Shown here in pieces: positions 44,104 to 55,266 of a DNA stretch of 64,000 bases; the stretch's first letter is position 1, and the number at the start of each line of letters is the position of its first letter. The DNA is taken from assembly GCF_028858725.1 (NCBI RefSeq), contig NC_084759.1, forward strand, positions 140,720,671 through 140,784,670, written 5' to 3'. The notes under the pieces are model-generated. The model had not been told where the DNA came from. It saw only the letters and a list, made by a program, of their open reading frames with translations, and made no database searches. The position numbers and the translations under genes are program-made. The stretch comes from Colius striatus. Taxonomy: Eukaryota > Chordata > Aves > Coliiformes > Coliidae.

Positions 44104-45118
44104 TGTCGTGGTTTTGCCCAGCCAGCGATGAAGCACCACAAGTCTCTTGCTCAGTGGCCCCCATCCACCACCCTCGTTAGGTTGGCAGAGGCCCCAGCGA
44201 AACAGGAGTAAAAAGATAAGCAAGGTTGTTGTGGATTAAGACAAGGGCAGGGAGGGCTCACTGCCAATTATGGTTCTGGGCAAAACAGACTCCAGTACTC
44301 AACTTAGAGAGGAAAGTAAGGAAAGTTCATTCTACTACCTACAAGAAACAGAACAGAACAAAAACCAAAAAGGGAGTAGGATGATGAGAAAATTACAACC
44401 AGCACTTTAAGATCTCCCTCCCCCATCCCTCCTTTCCTCCTGGGCCCAGCTCACTGCTCCCAATATCTCTACCTCCTCCCCCCTCAACAGCTCCAAGGGG
44501 CAGGGAATGGGGGATGTGGTCAGTCTTTCACAGATGGGCTCTGCCGCTTCTGTCTCCTCAGATGAGGATGACTCCTTATGTTCTTCCCCTGCTCCAATAC
44601 AGGGTCCCTCCCACGGGACACAGTCCTTCTCTGGTGTGGGTTGTTCCCAGCAGCTGCGGCTTCTGCCAATACAGGGTCTCTCATGGGACACGGCCTCCTC
44701 TGGCCATAGTCACTGCCCCTGATGCAGGGTCTTTAACGAAGTGTAAACAAATCACTGTTTCACCACTCCTCTCTGCAGGATGCAGAGGAGTCTCTGCTTC
44801 AGCACACCTCCTCCTCTCTTCCCTCACTGACCTTGGAGTCTGCATGGTTGCTTCTCTCTCTCCACTCCTTGCACCGCCACCAGCCAGTAAAAAAAAAGGA
44901 CAGAAGAAAGAAAGAACAGGAAGAACTCTCCTTTTCCAGCTTCTTCTTAAAAAATGATTGTGGAGGCGCCCAATTGGCTCAGCCCCAGAAGTGGGTCTGG
45001 CTCAGAGCTGGGGAGAGTTTTGAGCAACTTCTAGCAGGATCCATCTTTACAGCCCCTTCCCCATTATGAGGTTTACCAGACAGGACAATGCTCCTCAACA
45101 GCTTGGGCAAAACATAAT
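44104..45118 (+). mobile_element. LTR-like element of about 1 kb
   Basis: Begins TGTCGTGGTTTTGCCCAGCC and ends GCTTGGGCAAAACATAA, so the termini are long imperfect inverted repeats. The inside is C/T-rich and carries related units around 'caatacagggtc' at about 44597 and 44668, with a weaker third near 44723. It holds no coding sequence that I can support. This fits a solo LTR; family name not determined. Confidence 0.6.
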
Positions 45119-46828
45119 GCATTTCTATAGCCCTGCTGCAATTGTGTGCCACAAGCATATGTTTCAGTGAAAAAGTGGACTTTATAAAAAAATTAATTGA
45201 TGAAAGATCAGTAGTAAATACAACATTAAATTAACAGTGGTAAATATTTGGTCTTCAGGGTGTCTCCCCTTCCAGACAACCATGAGCTCAAGCTCGTAAG
45301 CCAGTCAGACACACATGGCAAGGTGAGAACAGTCCTATTGTCTTGCTGCAGGCTGCCCAGATGGGTTGTGGCATCTCCTCTGGAGACATTCAAACCCCAC
45401 CTGGATGAGTTCCTGTGTGACCTACTCTAGGGGGTCCTGCTCTGCAGGGGAGTTGGAATATATGATCTTTCCAGGTCCCTTCCAACCCTTAAGACTCTGT
45501 GATTCTGTGATTGCTCAAGCACAGGACTGCTCAACAGGTACCCCAAAATGGCTACCATTTCCTTCTATTACCTTTCCTTTGCTCCCCACTCCCCAAATAG
45601 ACTTTTTCACCACCAGCCCTGTACTGCTAATTTTACACCTTTATTTGGTAATTTCAGCTTTAGTTAGCGTCCCCAGTAAGCCAACACCCCTTCATTTTCT
45701 GTTGATACCTTCCGCTCAAGGCGGGGATCCCAAAAACTCTTCTTTCCCTATATGTATTGCCCAGTAGCTTCTCTTGCCTTTACCTCATTACTTCAGACAC
45801 AAGTTAGGATTGGCCAGATACTTTTCCTGTTCCATTACCTGCAACATCCAACAGTTTCTCATGTTATCCCCTCAGTTTAACCTCAGGCCATAGCTAGCCA
45901 CTTGTCTCCATGCCTTAACAATACGTTGTTCTAAAATCCTAAAACAATAGGAATATAGAAAAATCAACCCTATGAAGACTTAAACTGTAAAGTGGTAGCT
46001 GGTGTTCTTAGATGTCCCACCTATACCTATCCCACACATTTTCTGTCATGGTTCTGATTTCTTGTGTAAGCCTGATGGAACTGGTAATGCTCCTGTCCTG
46101 CATGCCACAAGCTGGTTGTTTTAAGTCAACAGTCAACAGATGTTGTTCATTTAGCACTTACAACAGAACTGGCAGCACACTTGTGCCTCCAGACCCAACA
46201 CAGTAATGATTGTTACGCAGTAGCTGCACAAGTACAGTGTGCTCTAAACTCCTGCTGAAGCTAAGAGGACCTGAACTTACTTGTGGCAGCTGGCAAAATC
46301 ACACCTTCTAACCAACCCACACTGCGGATTCTGTAGAAGCAAGGGCACTAGGACAAGCTGTGTGTTCTTGGCATCAACAGAGTTCCCACTGCATCTTACA
46401 GCTTTACAAACATTATGTTTTAAATTAGTGTGACATACAGATGAGCACTGTAGGTAACTTCTACATTTGTAGTGACCTCACTATGTCTCATTATATGGAA
46501 CATTTTGAAGCACAAGTTCTTTAAATATTTCATCTACATGACAATATTTGGATTGAAAAAAAAATGACAGTATAGATTGCAGAGATCCTTTCAGGACATA
46601 TTAGCAAAAAATATGAAGCCAGTCACTCTCTGAGGCAAGGCAACTAATGATTAGCTGGTCATATATCCCACATTTGCTGTCTTGTGTTCTCATAGTGGAG
46701 CACTCATCCTGTTTATAGTCTACTAAGATGGCTATGGACTCGGGGCATGTGAGAAAGCAGAAATGCAGACTCATGAAAAAAAAGAAACACAGAGACAATA
46801 TTAGGCACAGAAAAAGGGAGAGTGAATT
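45119..46828. other. Region downstream of alpha-tubulin copy B
   Basis: Apart from the CR1 piece at 45347-45512, I see nothing. The part nearest 46828 should be 3' UTR of copy B. Confidence 0.45.
45347..45512 (+). mobile_element. CR1 retrotransposon fragment
   Basis: 'ggctgcccagatgggttgtg' through 'gactctgtgattctgtgatt'; a short 3' piece. Confidence 0.88.
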
Positions 46829-47122
46829 TTAAAATTCATCTCCCTCATTTCCATCTTCAAATGAGTCAGTTCCCACTTCTTCATAGTCCTTCTCCAGGGC
46901 AGCCAGGTCCTCTCGTGCCTCTGCAAATTCTCCTTCCTCCATGCCTTCACCCACGTACCAGTGCACAAAAGCTCTTTTGGCATACATCAGATCAAACTTG
47001 TGGTTGAGCCTTGCCCAGGCCTCTGCAATGGCTGTGGTGTTGCTCAGCATGCAGACTGCTCGCTGAACCTGGGCTAGGTGTCCTGCTGGTGTAACTATAG
47101 GAGGTTGACAGTTGATGCCAAG
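46829..47122 (-). CDS. Copy B exon 5
   Basis: Acceptor 'gttatctgcag', 97 codons plus TAA. It starts [20 protein letters not shown] and then matches copy A almost fully until the tail EDGNEGDEF. Confidence 0.94.
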   Translation of the reverse strand, partial: LGINCQPPIVTPAGHLAQVQRAVCMLSNTTAIAEAWARLNHKFDLMYAKRAFVHWYVGEGMEEGEFAEAREDLAALEKDYEEVGTDSFEDGNEGDEF

Positions 47123-50100
47123 CTGCAGATAACAATGGAAAAGGTGGAAGAATAAATAGTTATGAGAAAAGGGATAAAAGTAAACAGGGTAAGAAAACTG
47201 TAAAACCATTGGTTGGATAAGGAAGGGAGATAGAGAAAAACAACAATCACATCAGTGTTAAGTCTAACGTTGTTCAAGCTATTTGTGCAAAGGCAAAAGT
47301 CGATTTCTTATCCCCACTCAAGACAAAAAACCCAACAAGCTACAGATCACCTGGAACTGAAATTTAAATGAAGAAAAACTTATAAAAATGTGTCAGTGTG
47401 CTTGAAAAAATTGGAGATGGAGACAATGAAAAAGATCTCTCTCTTTTCAGAAAGATGTATAAATATTTCAGCTGCCAACAATACATTATTGATAATTTGG
47501 GAGGGGTAGGCATTGGTTGGTTTGGGTTTTTAAATCTTAAGGAAATCCTCAACATCTCAGTATCTTCAGATTATAAGCCTTACCTTGATCTTCTAAAATG
47601 CAATTTCCTTAGGTTTAAAGTCTTATAGGGTTGATATTCTCCCGTTAATGTAGAAATACTGTATATGCTTCCATTTATTTCAGTATTTAGGAGTCTTTGT
47701 CAATGGGTTGTCAAAAGGAGAAAGCTACATTTTATAGAAACACATCTTTCTTTTCTTCCTTCCTCTCACAAGTGGAAAACAAGAAACCTTAAGTACATGT
47801 TTTCCACCAGACTCAACTTGCCCTTTGAACATTACACAGAAGCTCGTGGCAGCAGTACTCACCTTGAAGCCTGTTGGACACCAGTCAACAAACTGGAGAG
47901 AATTGTTGGCCTTGATGGCAGCAATTGCTACATTGACATCTTTGGGGACAACGTCCCCACGGTAGAGCATGCAGCAAGCCATGTACTTCCCATGTCTTGG
48001 GTCACACTTCACCATCTGGTTGTTGGGCTCAAAGCAGGAGTTGGTGATTTCAGCCACCGAGAGCTGCTCATGATGTGCTCTGTCGCAGGAGATGATGGGG
48101 GCGTAGGTCACCAAGGGGAAGTGGATGCGTGGGTAGGGCACCAGGTTTGTCTGGAACTCCGTCAGGTCCACGTTGAGGGCACCGTCAAAGCGCAGAGAGG
48201 CGGTGATGGAGGAGACAATCTGGCTGATGAGGCAGTTGAGGTTGGTGTAAGTGGGACGCTCGATGTCCAGGTTTCGGTGGCAGATATCATAGATGGCCTC
48301 ATTATCTACCATGAAGGCGCAGTCTGAGTGCTCCAGGGTGGTGTGTGTGGTCAGGATGGAATTATAGGGCTCCACCACAGAGGTGGATACCCAAGGGGCT
48401 GGGTAGATGGCAAACTCCAGTTTGGACTTCTTTCCATAATCCACAGAGAGTTGTTCCATTAGTAAAGAGGTAAAGCCAGAGCCGGTACCCCCACCAAAGC
48501 TGTGGAAGATCAGGAATCCTTGCAGCCCAGAACAGGCATCAGTCTAGAAAGGCAGTGGGAAAAGTGAAAGAGTATCTTTTAATTACACCCTTAAACAGAG
48601 ACAGCAACACCCACACCCAGTGCACAGCACAGAAGTCAGCAATTTTCAAAAAAAATTTGGCATTGTGTCTTTGCCCTGTAAATGTCAGGCTAGAGTATCA
48701 GCAGAGCGATATGGAGTTTTTTTCTTACGGTAATAAAGCTATAACAATATTTGAGGTTTTCCATTTAAGTTTTCCATTTATATGAAAACTTAAGGTGGGA
48801 TATCCATTGTGCCAATGAGAATATTAAAAGCAAAACCAAAAGCCACCATCAAAAAAAAAGAAAAAGAAAAAGTGTGTGGTGCTTATTTCCCCTCCCATCT
48901 TCCTAAGGTCTTGCTTCCAATGTAATAGGGCATACCAGCTTACGGATGCCATCTAGTGCTGCATCAATTTTGTCTTTGCCAACAGAGTAGTAGCCACGTG
49001 CATAATTGTTTGCTGCATCTTCCTTTCCAGTGATCAGCTGTTCTGGATTGAAAAGCTGCCGGTAAGTGCCAGCTCTCACTTCATCTGAACAAGAAAGGAA
49101 AAGCTTAAGCTGGGAAGAGAGAATTCACCAAGGTTGATAATGTTTGTAAAACAAATGGAGCCTTTTATGTTGGCAGAAAATGATACAGAAGATCCATGTG
49201 TTGAAAACCAAAAAACAGAGGTGAGGAGTGTCATCTGACATGTTCTCAAGTGTTTGGGTTTTTTTTAAAAAACAAGAAGTAGACTGTTCCAGGTGCAAGT
49301 TGAATCACAGAATCATAGAATGGTAGGGGTTGGAAGGGACCTTTAGAGATCTAGTCCAACCCCCCTGCAGAAGCAGGTTCACCTAGATCAGGTCGCATAG
49401 GAACACGTCTAGGCAGGTCTTGAAGACCTCCAAGGAAGGAGACTCCACAACCCCTCTGGGCAGCCTGTGCCAGGGCTCCGTCACCCTCACAGTGAAATAG
49501 TTTTTTCTTATGTTTAAATGGAACTTTTTGTGTTATGTTAGTTGCTATGTTATACTAATTAATTCCTTTATTAAATGAGGGCTGTGCCGTGCTGTGGTAA
49601 AATCTCAGCTCTATATAGTGACCAGATGAAGATCCATCAGAACCTTCAGGGGAGTGACTGGAAAATAAGATTTGGAAGAGTAAAACAGTGGTTTCCTCTG
49701 AAAATCTGTCAGGACATTTCTGTTGTTTGATTCTTCATGCTCCTCTCTTACATATCCATGTGAGGAAAGCATTTTCCAAAGCTAGCAAAGGAAAAATTTT
49801 GCCACAAAAGAAAAAAAAAAAAAGACCAGAAAGGAATCTCTTTAGGATTTTACAGATAAATTGTACTTATAACCAGCTCAGGTTTAAACAATAGTGAACT
49901 TTCTGTTTTATTAGGTATTAGTAGAGCAACCATGACCGAGTGCAGTACAGTTTTCATCTTTTCATTGAGAATAAGAGAGTTTTTAGTAATACCTGGTATT
50001 GAAAACGTCAAGTCTGTACATTTTGCCCACGTGCTGGGATCATCCTCAATGGTAACGGCATTGCGCCGCTTATTCAGTGATCCAAACTTTGGCATCCATT

Positions 50101-51568
50101 TCTATTTACCTAGATTACTTCTGTACTTACCTATCACAGTTTGCTCCAAGTCCACCATAATAGCCCTGGGCACGTATTTTTTAGAGCTCATCTCCATGAA
50201 GAATGTGGCAAAGGAATCGTCGTCTTTGGGCAGGTCAACGGAGCTGCCGTTTGGCTGAATGCTGTGCTCCAGGCAGAAGAGTTCCCAACACGCATTGCCC
50301 ATTTGAACTCCAGCTTGGCCAATGTGAACACAGATGCACTCATGCTGAAAGGGAAGGACACGAGGGAAATGGGGAGAAGAACCAGAATAGCCTGATTACA
50401 AAACTTTCTTCAAGACTGAAATTAACGGAAAATGTTCTGACATTTATTGACAAATACAAAGAAAAATACTTTGATGTGTGTAGAAAGAAACAATAATCAC
50501 AACAGCTAGAGATTTGCAGCCATGCCTATGCATAGCATGCAGTACATGAGATCTATGTGTAAGTGCACATAAGCCCTTACAGACAGAAAAACTGTGTATA
50601 GGTCGCAGCTAAGGAGTATGACCCAACTCCTGTTATCTGGAACAAGGCCCAGCTATGCTTCCTTACTGATACGCAGACAAAGCAAATGGAATCAAGTATC
50701 TTCTAATCTCCCAACCTTCTGTTGAAGATATGTTGGACAGGTGGATAACAGGTTTGTAGAATTAAAGTGCCTTTAGTATCTTAATTAATTTTAACTGATG
50801 ATTATTTCAGCCCATTCTCTGAGAATTTCTAATTTAATTAAACATGAAGAGTTAACTTGATACTGAAGAGGTCTTGGTACTCTTTACATTTTAGGCTAAT
50901 CTGAAAAATCCTTCTCATAGAATCATGTCTCTGAAGTGTTTATCACTGTGTCACGCAGGTAGTTTCATATAACAGAAACCTGAAACACAAAATACTATAA
51001 ATTCTAAAAGAAGTGTCCCTCCTTCTGTAGATTGTTGTGCAGACTCCCAGTTACTGTGAATGTAAAGAGTTCTCTCAAAAACATTTTTGTCGAACATGGT
51101 ATATTTGAATATACCATTATTTGTATGTTTTGGTAGATGATTCCCATTCAGTCTTACAGAGTTATCTAGGGAGACATCCACATTTCTTTGCTCTTAATAC
51201 TCACAAGCTAGTAGGAAAAGGCCATTAATACACAGTTAAACATACTGTATTGAAAATACCTCCAAAGTAGCCTCTACACAAAAAGGAAAAATAAGTTCCA
51301 ACTCCTTTCTTCCTTTTCTGCATATGACTTCCCTTATAATAAATTTAGTAGAAATGTAGTTGTACCTATCAGACTCTAAATTTTCTTACCAACAAACTAA
51401 TACATTTGTTTGTATCCTGTGAGCAACATTTGTTGCCACTAAACTGAAGCAAAACCAGTCACTTCAACCTTCCAACCTTCACTCAAATCTTAACCAGAGT
51501 GGGGGAAACAGAAGACCAAACTCATTGCTCTTTTAACTCAGAAAATAATCTGATTCTTTTCTTACCAT
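46829..51568 (-). CDS. Divergent alpha-tubulin, TUBA8-like (copy B)
   Basis: A second complete alpha-tubulin gene, tandem to TUBA8 in the same orientation. Exons: ATG at about 51568-51566, 50344-50131, 49084-48936, 48543-47863 and 47122-46829; 1341 nt, 446 residues, every junction in phase. GTP-contacting segments remain (GQAGVQ, DLE, NNYARG, GGGTGSG, TNLN). It ends ...DGNEGDEF, so no encoded C-terminal Tyr. Oddities: His2 instead of Arg2; a three-residue-shorter loop with no Lys40; LEQTV for LEPTV; LFNPEQ for LFHPEQ; ICHRN and NLNCLIS where copy A has Arg; IKANNSLQF for IKTKRTIQF. No stop or frameshift, so it looks functional but fast-evolving. Chickens are known to have a divergent testis-specific alpha-tubulin without a coded terminal Tyr; orthology is only a suggestion. 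Confidence 0.92.
47863..48543 (-). CDS. Copy B exon 4
   Basis: Acceptor 'ctgcctttctag', donor GTGAGT, 227 codons. Only ten residues differ from exon 4 of TUBA8, including APWVSTS, ICHRN, NLNCL and KANNSL. Confidence 0.95.
48936..49084 (-). CDS. Copy B exon 3
   Basis: Acceptor 'cttgttcag', donor GTATGC. It encodes [20 protein letters not shown] to AALDGIRKL; 11 of 50 residues differ from copy A. Confidence 0.93.
49301..49537 (-). mobile_element. CR1 retrotransposon fragment
   Basis: Plus-strand reading 'gaatcacagaatcatagaat', 'ctagtccaacccccctgcag' and 'ctgggcagcctgtgccaggg'. In intron 2 of copy B. Confidence 0.93.
50131..50344 (-). CDS. Copy B exon 2
   Basis: Acceptor 'ccctttcag', donor GTAAGT. 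It starts CAT GAG TGC ATC (His-Glu-Cys-Ile) and ends VDLEQTVI; 71 codons against 74 in copy A. Confidence 0.93.
50345..51565 (-). other. Copy B intron 1
   Basis: A/T-rich. No repeat or exon recognised. Confidence 0.5.
51566..51568 (-). CDS. Copy B exon 1 coding part (candidate ATG)
   Basis: AAAAATAATG|GTAAGA has A at -3 and a consensus donor in the correct phase. Other ATG|GT sites upstream are weaker, but the choice is not proven. Confidence 0.55.
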
Positions 51569-52800
51569 TATTTTTCCTGGGCACTTCCTTTCTTGATGGT
51601 AGCAGCAGCTTTGGTTAATGATGTATAAGCAGCATGCTGCAAGGTAGCCAGGCTTCCATTCTTCCCCTGCAGGGCCCCCGCATCATCAGTCTATGCAGGA
51701 GAGGTCATAATTGCTACCAAGGAACCGTCCCATCCCACCTACCCTGTTACCCGTGGACAGGGTGAGCCTTAAAGTCTGTTGTTAAGCAAATCTTCCCAGT
51801 TCATTCTCCCATCTAAACTTTGGTGGTGTTTGTCTTTCTTTGTTTTGTTTTTTTTCTTAGTTACAACTGATATTAAGCAACCAGAGCTTTAATGCAGACA
51901 GAGCATCTTCACAAATAACTAGTTTCTTTCCTTAAAACTCTGAACAACTGGTGAATATGCTACAGATAATTCATTTAACAGATTATTAACCATTTCAGAA
52001 TTTTTTCATTTACACTTTCAAAAGGTGTGGGGTCATTTTTAAATAGCATTTTTTCTGACCAAAGACATCTGTAGACTGCAATGAGCTGCAGAACCGGTTG
52101 AACTGCAAGGAATTTTCCTTGCGATTATCTTCTTGTCTCCGGGTGCCAACACACTAATGTCATCCTTCTGCCTTATCTTTGTGACTTTTGTTCACCTGAC
52201 TATTGATAGCTGATCTTCATCCTTTCAGCTACCTAAAATATGGGCTAATACAAGTTTTTTGGTATCTAGCAAGATGACAGAACAAAAAAGCAGAACTATA
52301 ATTTGCTCTTATATATGGAGTCGCTAGCAGAAAGTTCACATAAACACACATACACCTTCTCTCTCACAAGGGTTAAACAGTATCCCCAACTGCTGTCTTT
52401 TCCCTCCATGATATAATGAGTGCAGAGAAAAAAAACACAGCTAAAGATAAATACCATATACTTTATTCTTAGTAGTACTGGTCTTAACCATCTCAAGGTA
52501 CACAGAGATACTTAGATATTAAAAAAAAACAAAACCAAATTACAAATTGGATCTTTCATAGAAAGCAATTACCACTCTCTGAACTCCTATCAAAATGCAG
52601 ACTTATACCTAACCAGCATCATCAGTTGATTAGATCTCATCAGATTCACAATGAACAAGCCCTGTACTTAATTCAAATACACCTGTACCATGTAGTGAGA
52701 CATTGCTGGAAATTGTTTGAAAACTGCAGCGTCAATACATTACATGCAAAAGTTTTCGTATACACAGCACAAACAAGCAACTCTACAAAGAGGTAAATCA
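51569..52800. other. Intergenic between copy B and PEX26
   Basis: The region near 51600-51720 may hold the copy B promoter. It lacks a CpG island, unlike TUBA8 and USP18. Nothing else recognised. Confidence 0.4.
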
Positions 52801-52808
52801 GTTGTCAC

Positions 52809-52814
52809 TTTATT
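52809..52814 (-). terminator. PEX26: PEX26 polyadenylation signal
   Basis: AATAAA on the minus strand, followed within about 25-45 bases by a GT-rich stretch (GTTGCTTGTTTGTGCTGTG) typical of a downstream element. Other AATAAA copies on this strand lie at 53287-53292 and 52462-52467. Confidence 0.6.
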
Positions 52815-55162
52815 GTGAAAATTAAATACTGCAGTTTTAGCATCAATTGAAAAACAAAACAAAAAAAAACCCCAAAACCCTGATAGCTTGTTTCTCATGA
52901 TGAATACAAATGCAAAAATCGGTAGTACTCAAAAAAAAGTGAAGGTTAACAACCTTAAGATCAAGTTGAATGTTAAAGTTCTGCTAAATGAGTGGTTATG
53001 ACATTTAACAGCATTATAAACATAATGTGTGGCTTGCCCAGACCACTGGTCTCAACTCTCTAAAATGCAGTTCTGCCATCCAACTAAAAATGTTAATAGA
53101 AAACTAGAGAAAGATGGTTGTTACCTTAGCAATTTGGTGAGAAATTGGCCTGCCTTCGGATTGAAGTTTGCTATTTCATTAGCTGACTTACAGAGTACTT
53201 AAAATGAGGCCTTGCTAAGTAGGAGACCAGTAGATACAACCCAGTCAATTCCTGAAAGAGCTCAACACCATACAGTGCATCTCTGGTTTATTCTACCTGG
53301 TTTCCATCAACTCTTGGTTGCAGAGTTGTAACTGCATTTATAGTTGGATTACAAAAACCATCTAGCAATACCAAGAGCAGCTTTTCCCTATATGTGCAAA
53401 TAATAATCAAAAACAACTTTTTAATACATGCTACTTATCCTGGTGTAAAGTCCTACCAGACACAAGAACATTGGCGAGGGATATGGAATTGTTTTGGGTT
53501 TTACTTTTGAGGTCATTACTGCTTTCAGGAATGACATGCCCCAGTTTATCTGACACTAATTCAGGAAGACAAGAGACATAGAACTATTTCTAGCAGTAAA
53601 GATGCAGACTGTTTTCAAACTGTCCTGGCAAAGCAACAGATTGCCCACAGTGTGAAGGCACGAACACGCTGCTATCTGCATGTATGGCTACTGCTGGAGA
53701 CAAAAGAACAACCTGAAGGGGACTACTGTTGTATGACACCCCACTGGGGTCTATATTGGCTACCTCTCATAGGTTTGGCATGTTGGATAGAATCTGCCCA
53801 GCAAAAAGGCTGATTTTTTCCAATATGTTGCAGTTTGGGCTGAAGTCAGTTGGCCTGCGTCCTTTTGGCACAGGTGCTGGGATGGCAGGCTACTTGTTTG
53901 CCACAAAGGATCCTTGTCTTTTAAATTGTTCTCTTCAGTACACTACAGTTTGCTCCAGTAAAAGCAATATTTGAGTAAGTCAGCACTCTCTCCTTTGGAA
54001 TTTTACTCTTTGTCAATCAATGACAGATGGATGGTGAAGAAATCAGTGTTATGTCCTAAATGTCCAGTTTCTGCCCCCAGTGGCTGGAAATGGGGTCAGT
54101 CCGCTGACAAATCTGCAACAATAACATTCTCACTACAGATCTGGGGAAGGTTTGGGGAATCTCAGAGAAGTATCTCTTCCTACTTATTAATAAACTTTTG
54201 TTCTGCATGATAGAGGACTGACAAATGGCTCCCATGTAACCCAGGACTTGAGATGTTAGCGACAGGGTAGGCAATTCTAGACATAGAGACTTTTTGATAT
54301 CTACATAAATAAAGCAAGAGGTAGGAAAAGAGTAAAACAATGCAACAACTTTGGTTGCTCAAGTAACAATAATATAGAATATAATTTAAAAAAATAAAAG
54401 TATTTCCTTACCACCACCACATGCTCCTAAGAATTACTATGCCTCAAATTACTATGTCTGTAATTTGCATTTAAGAAGAGTAAGTGCAGCAAAGTAAGTC
54501 TTTGTGGCCCACCACCTTGACTTTCTGCCTTAAATATGACCAATATGACTAACTTCCTACCTTAAATATGACTAAAAAAAAAAGTCAAAAGCGCTTGTAT
54601 AAGGAGGCACCAGTCACAAGAGAAACCATGGCCTTTAAAATGCAACGGACTTCACTTTCTCCAGTGTTTTTTCTTCCATGTGCTTTTCATAAATCCCATG
54701 CTGCAGGAACTGGGCTTTTCAGATGTCTTCAGGCAAAACAGAATATTTCCCTAGTTATAGATACTCTTTTGCCTTTTCCAGTCATGCCTTCAGGAACAGT
54801 CTTTCACTTGATCAGAGAACTGCTCATCATTTGTAAGGCTGAAACTCTCTTCCATAGTTTGTAACCATCTGTACAACCTTCACTCACGAGCTACATCCAA
54901 AGCAAAGTGTTTGACAAGGAGGATTGTTGTTATTTAATTGTCGATTATGGAAGGAGTAGCTGTAGAGCCAAGTGGTTTCAAAATTTACACACCACCACTC
55001 CTTGTCTGAAGAAATGAAGGCATCACCAAGCAGGAGCTCACAAGTGGTCATCTCTATTAGGACACTGTTCTTAACAGTCCTTGAAGAGCCTGACATCATC
55101 TTAAAAGACAAGCTGATCCTTTTCCAGCAGCAGAGAAAAACACATTCTGTGACGGAAGACAC
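52815..55162 (-). other. PEX26: PEX26 3' UTR (inferred)
   Basis: About 2.3 kb of non-coding sequence between the PEX26 stop and the best polyadenylation site. No competing gene is seen. Confidence 0.5.
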
Positions 55163-55266
55163 TTACTCGTGAATTGGAGGCCTATGGATTGGAGAGAACA
55201 CGGCTGTCCAAGCCTGTCGGAAGAGCTGGACCAGTTTGTAAATGAATGGCAATGATGTGGGAGAAG
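55163..55266 (-). CDS. PEX26: PEX26 exon 5
   Basis: Acceptor 'tgttctgcag'. It encodes [19 protein letters not shown] and ends RPPIHE-TAA; human has SPSSLHFLYKLAQLFRWIR. Confidence 0.95.

Noticed and set aside
47665-48327. 220-codon plus-strand open frame
   Set aside because: Antisense shadow of exon 4 of the second tubulin; its similarity to the frame at 34625 merely reflects the paralogy.
48600-48960. Possible pseudogene status for copy B
   Set aside because: All exons, phases and splice sites are intact and the GTP-binding motifs remain, so a functional divergent isotype is the simpler reading.
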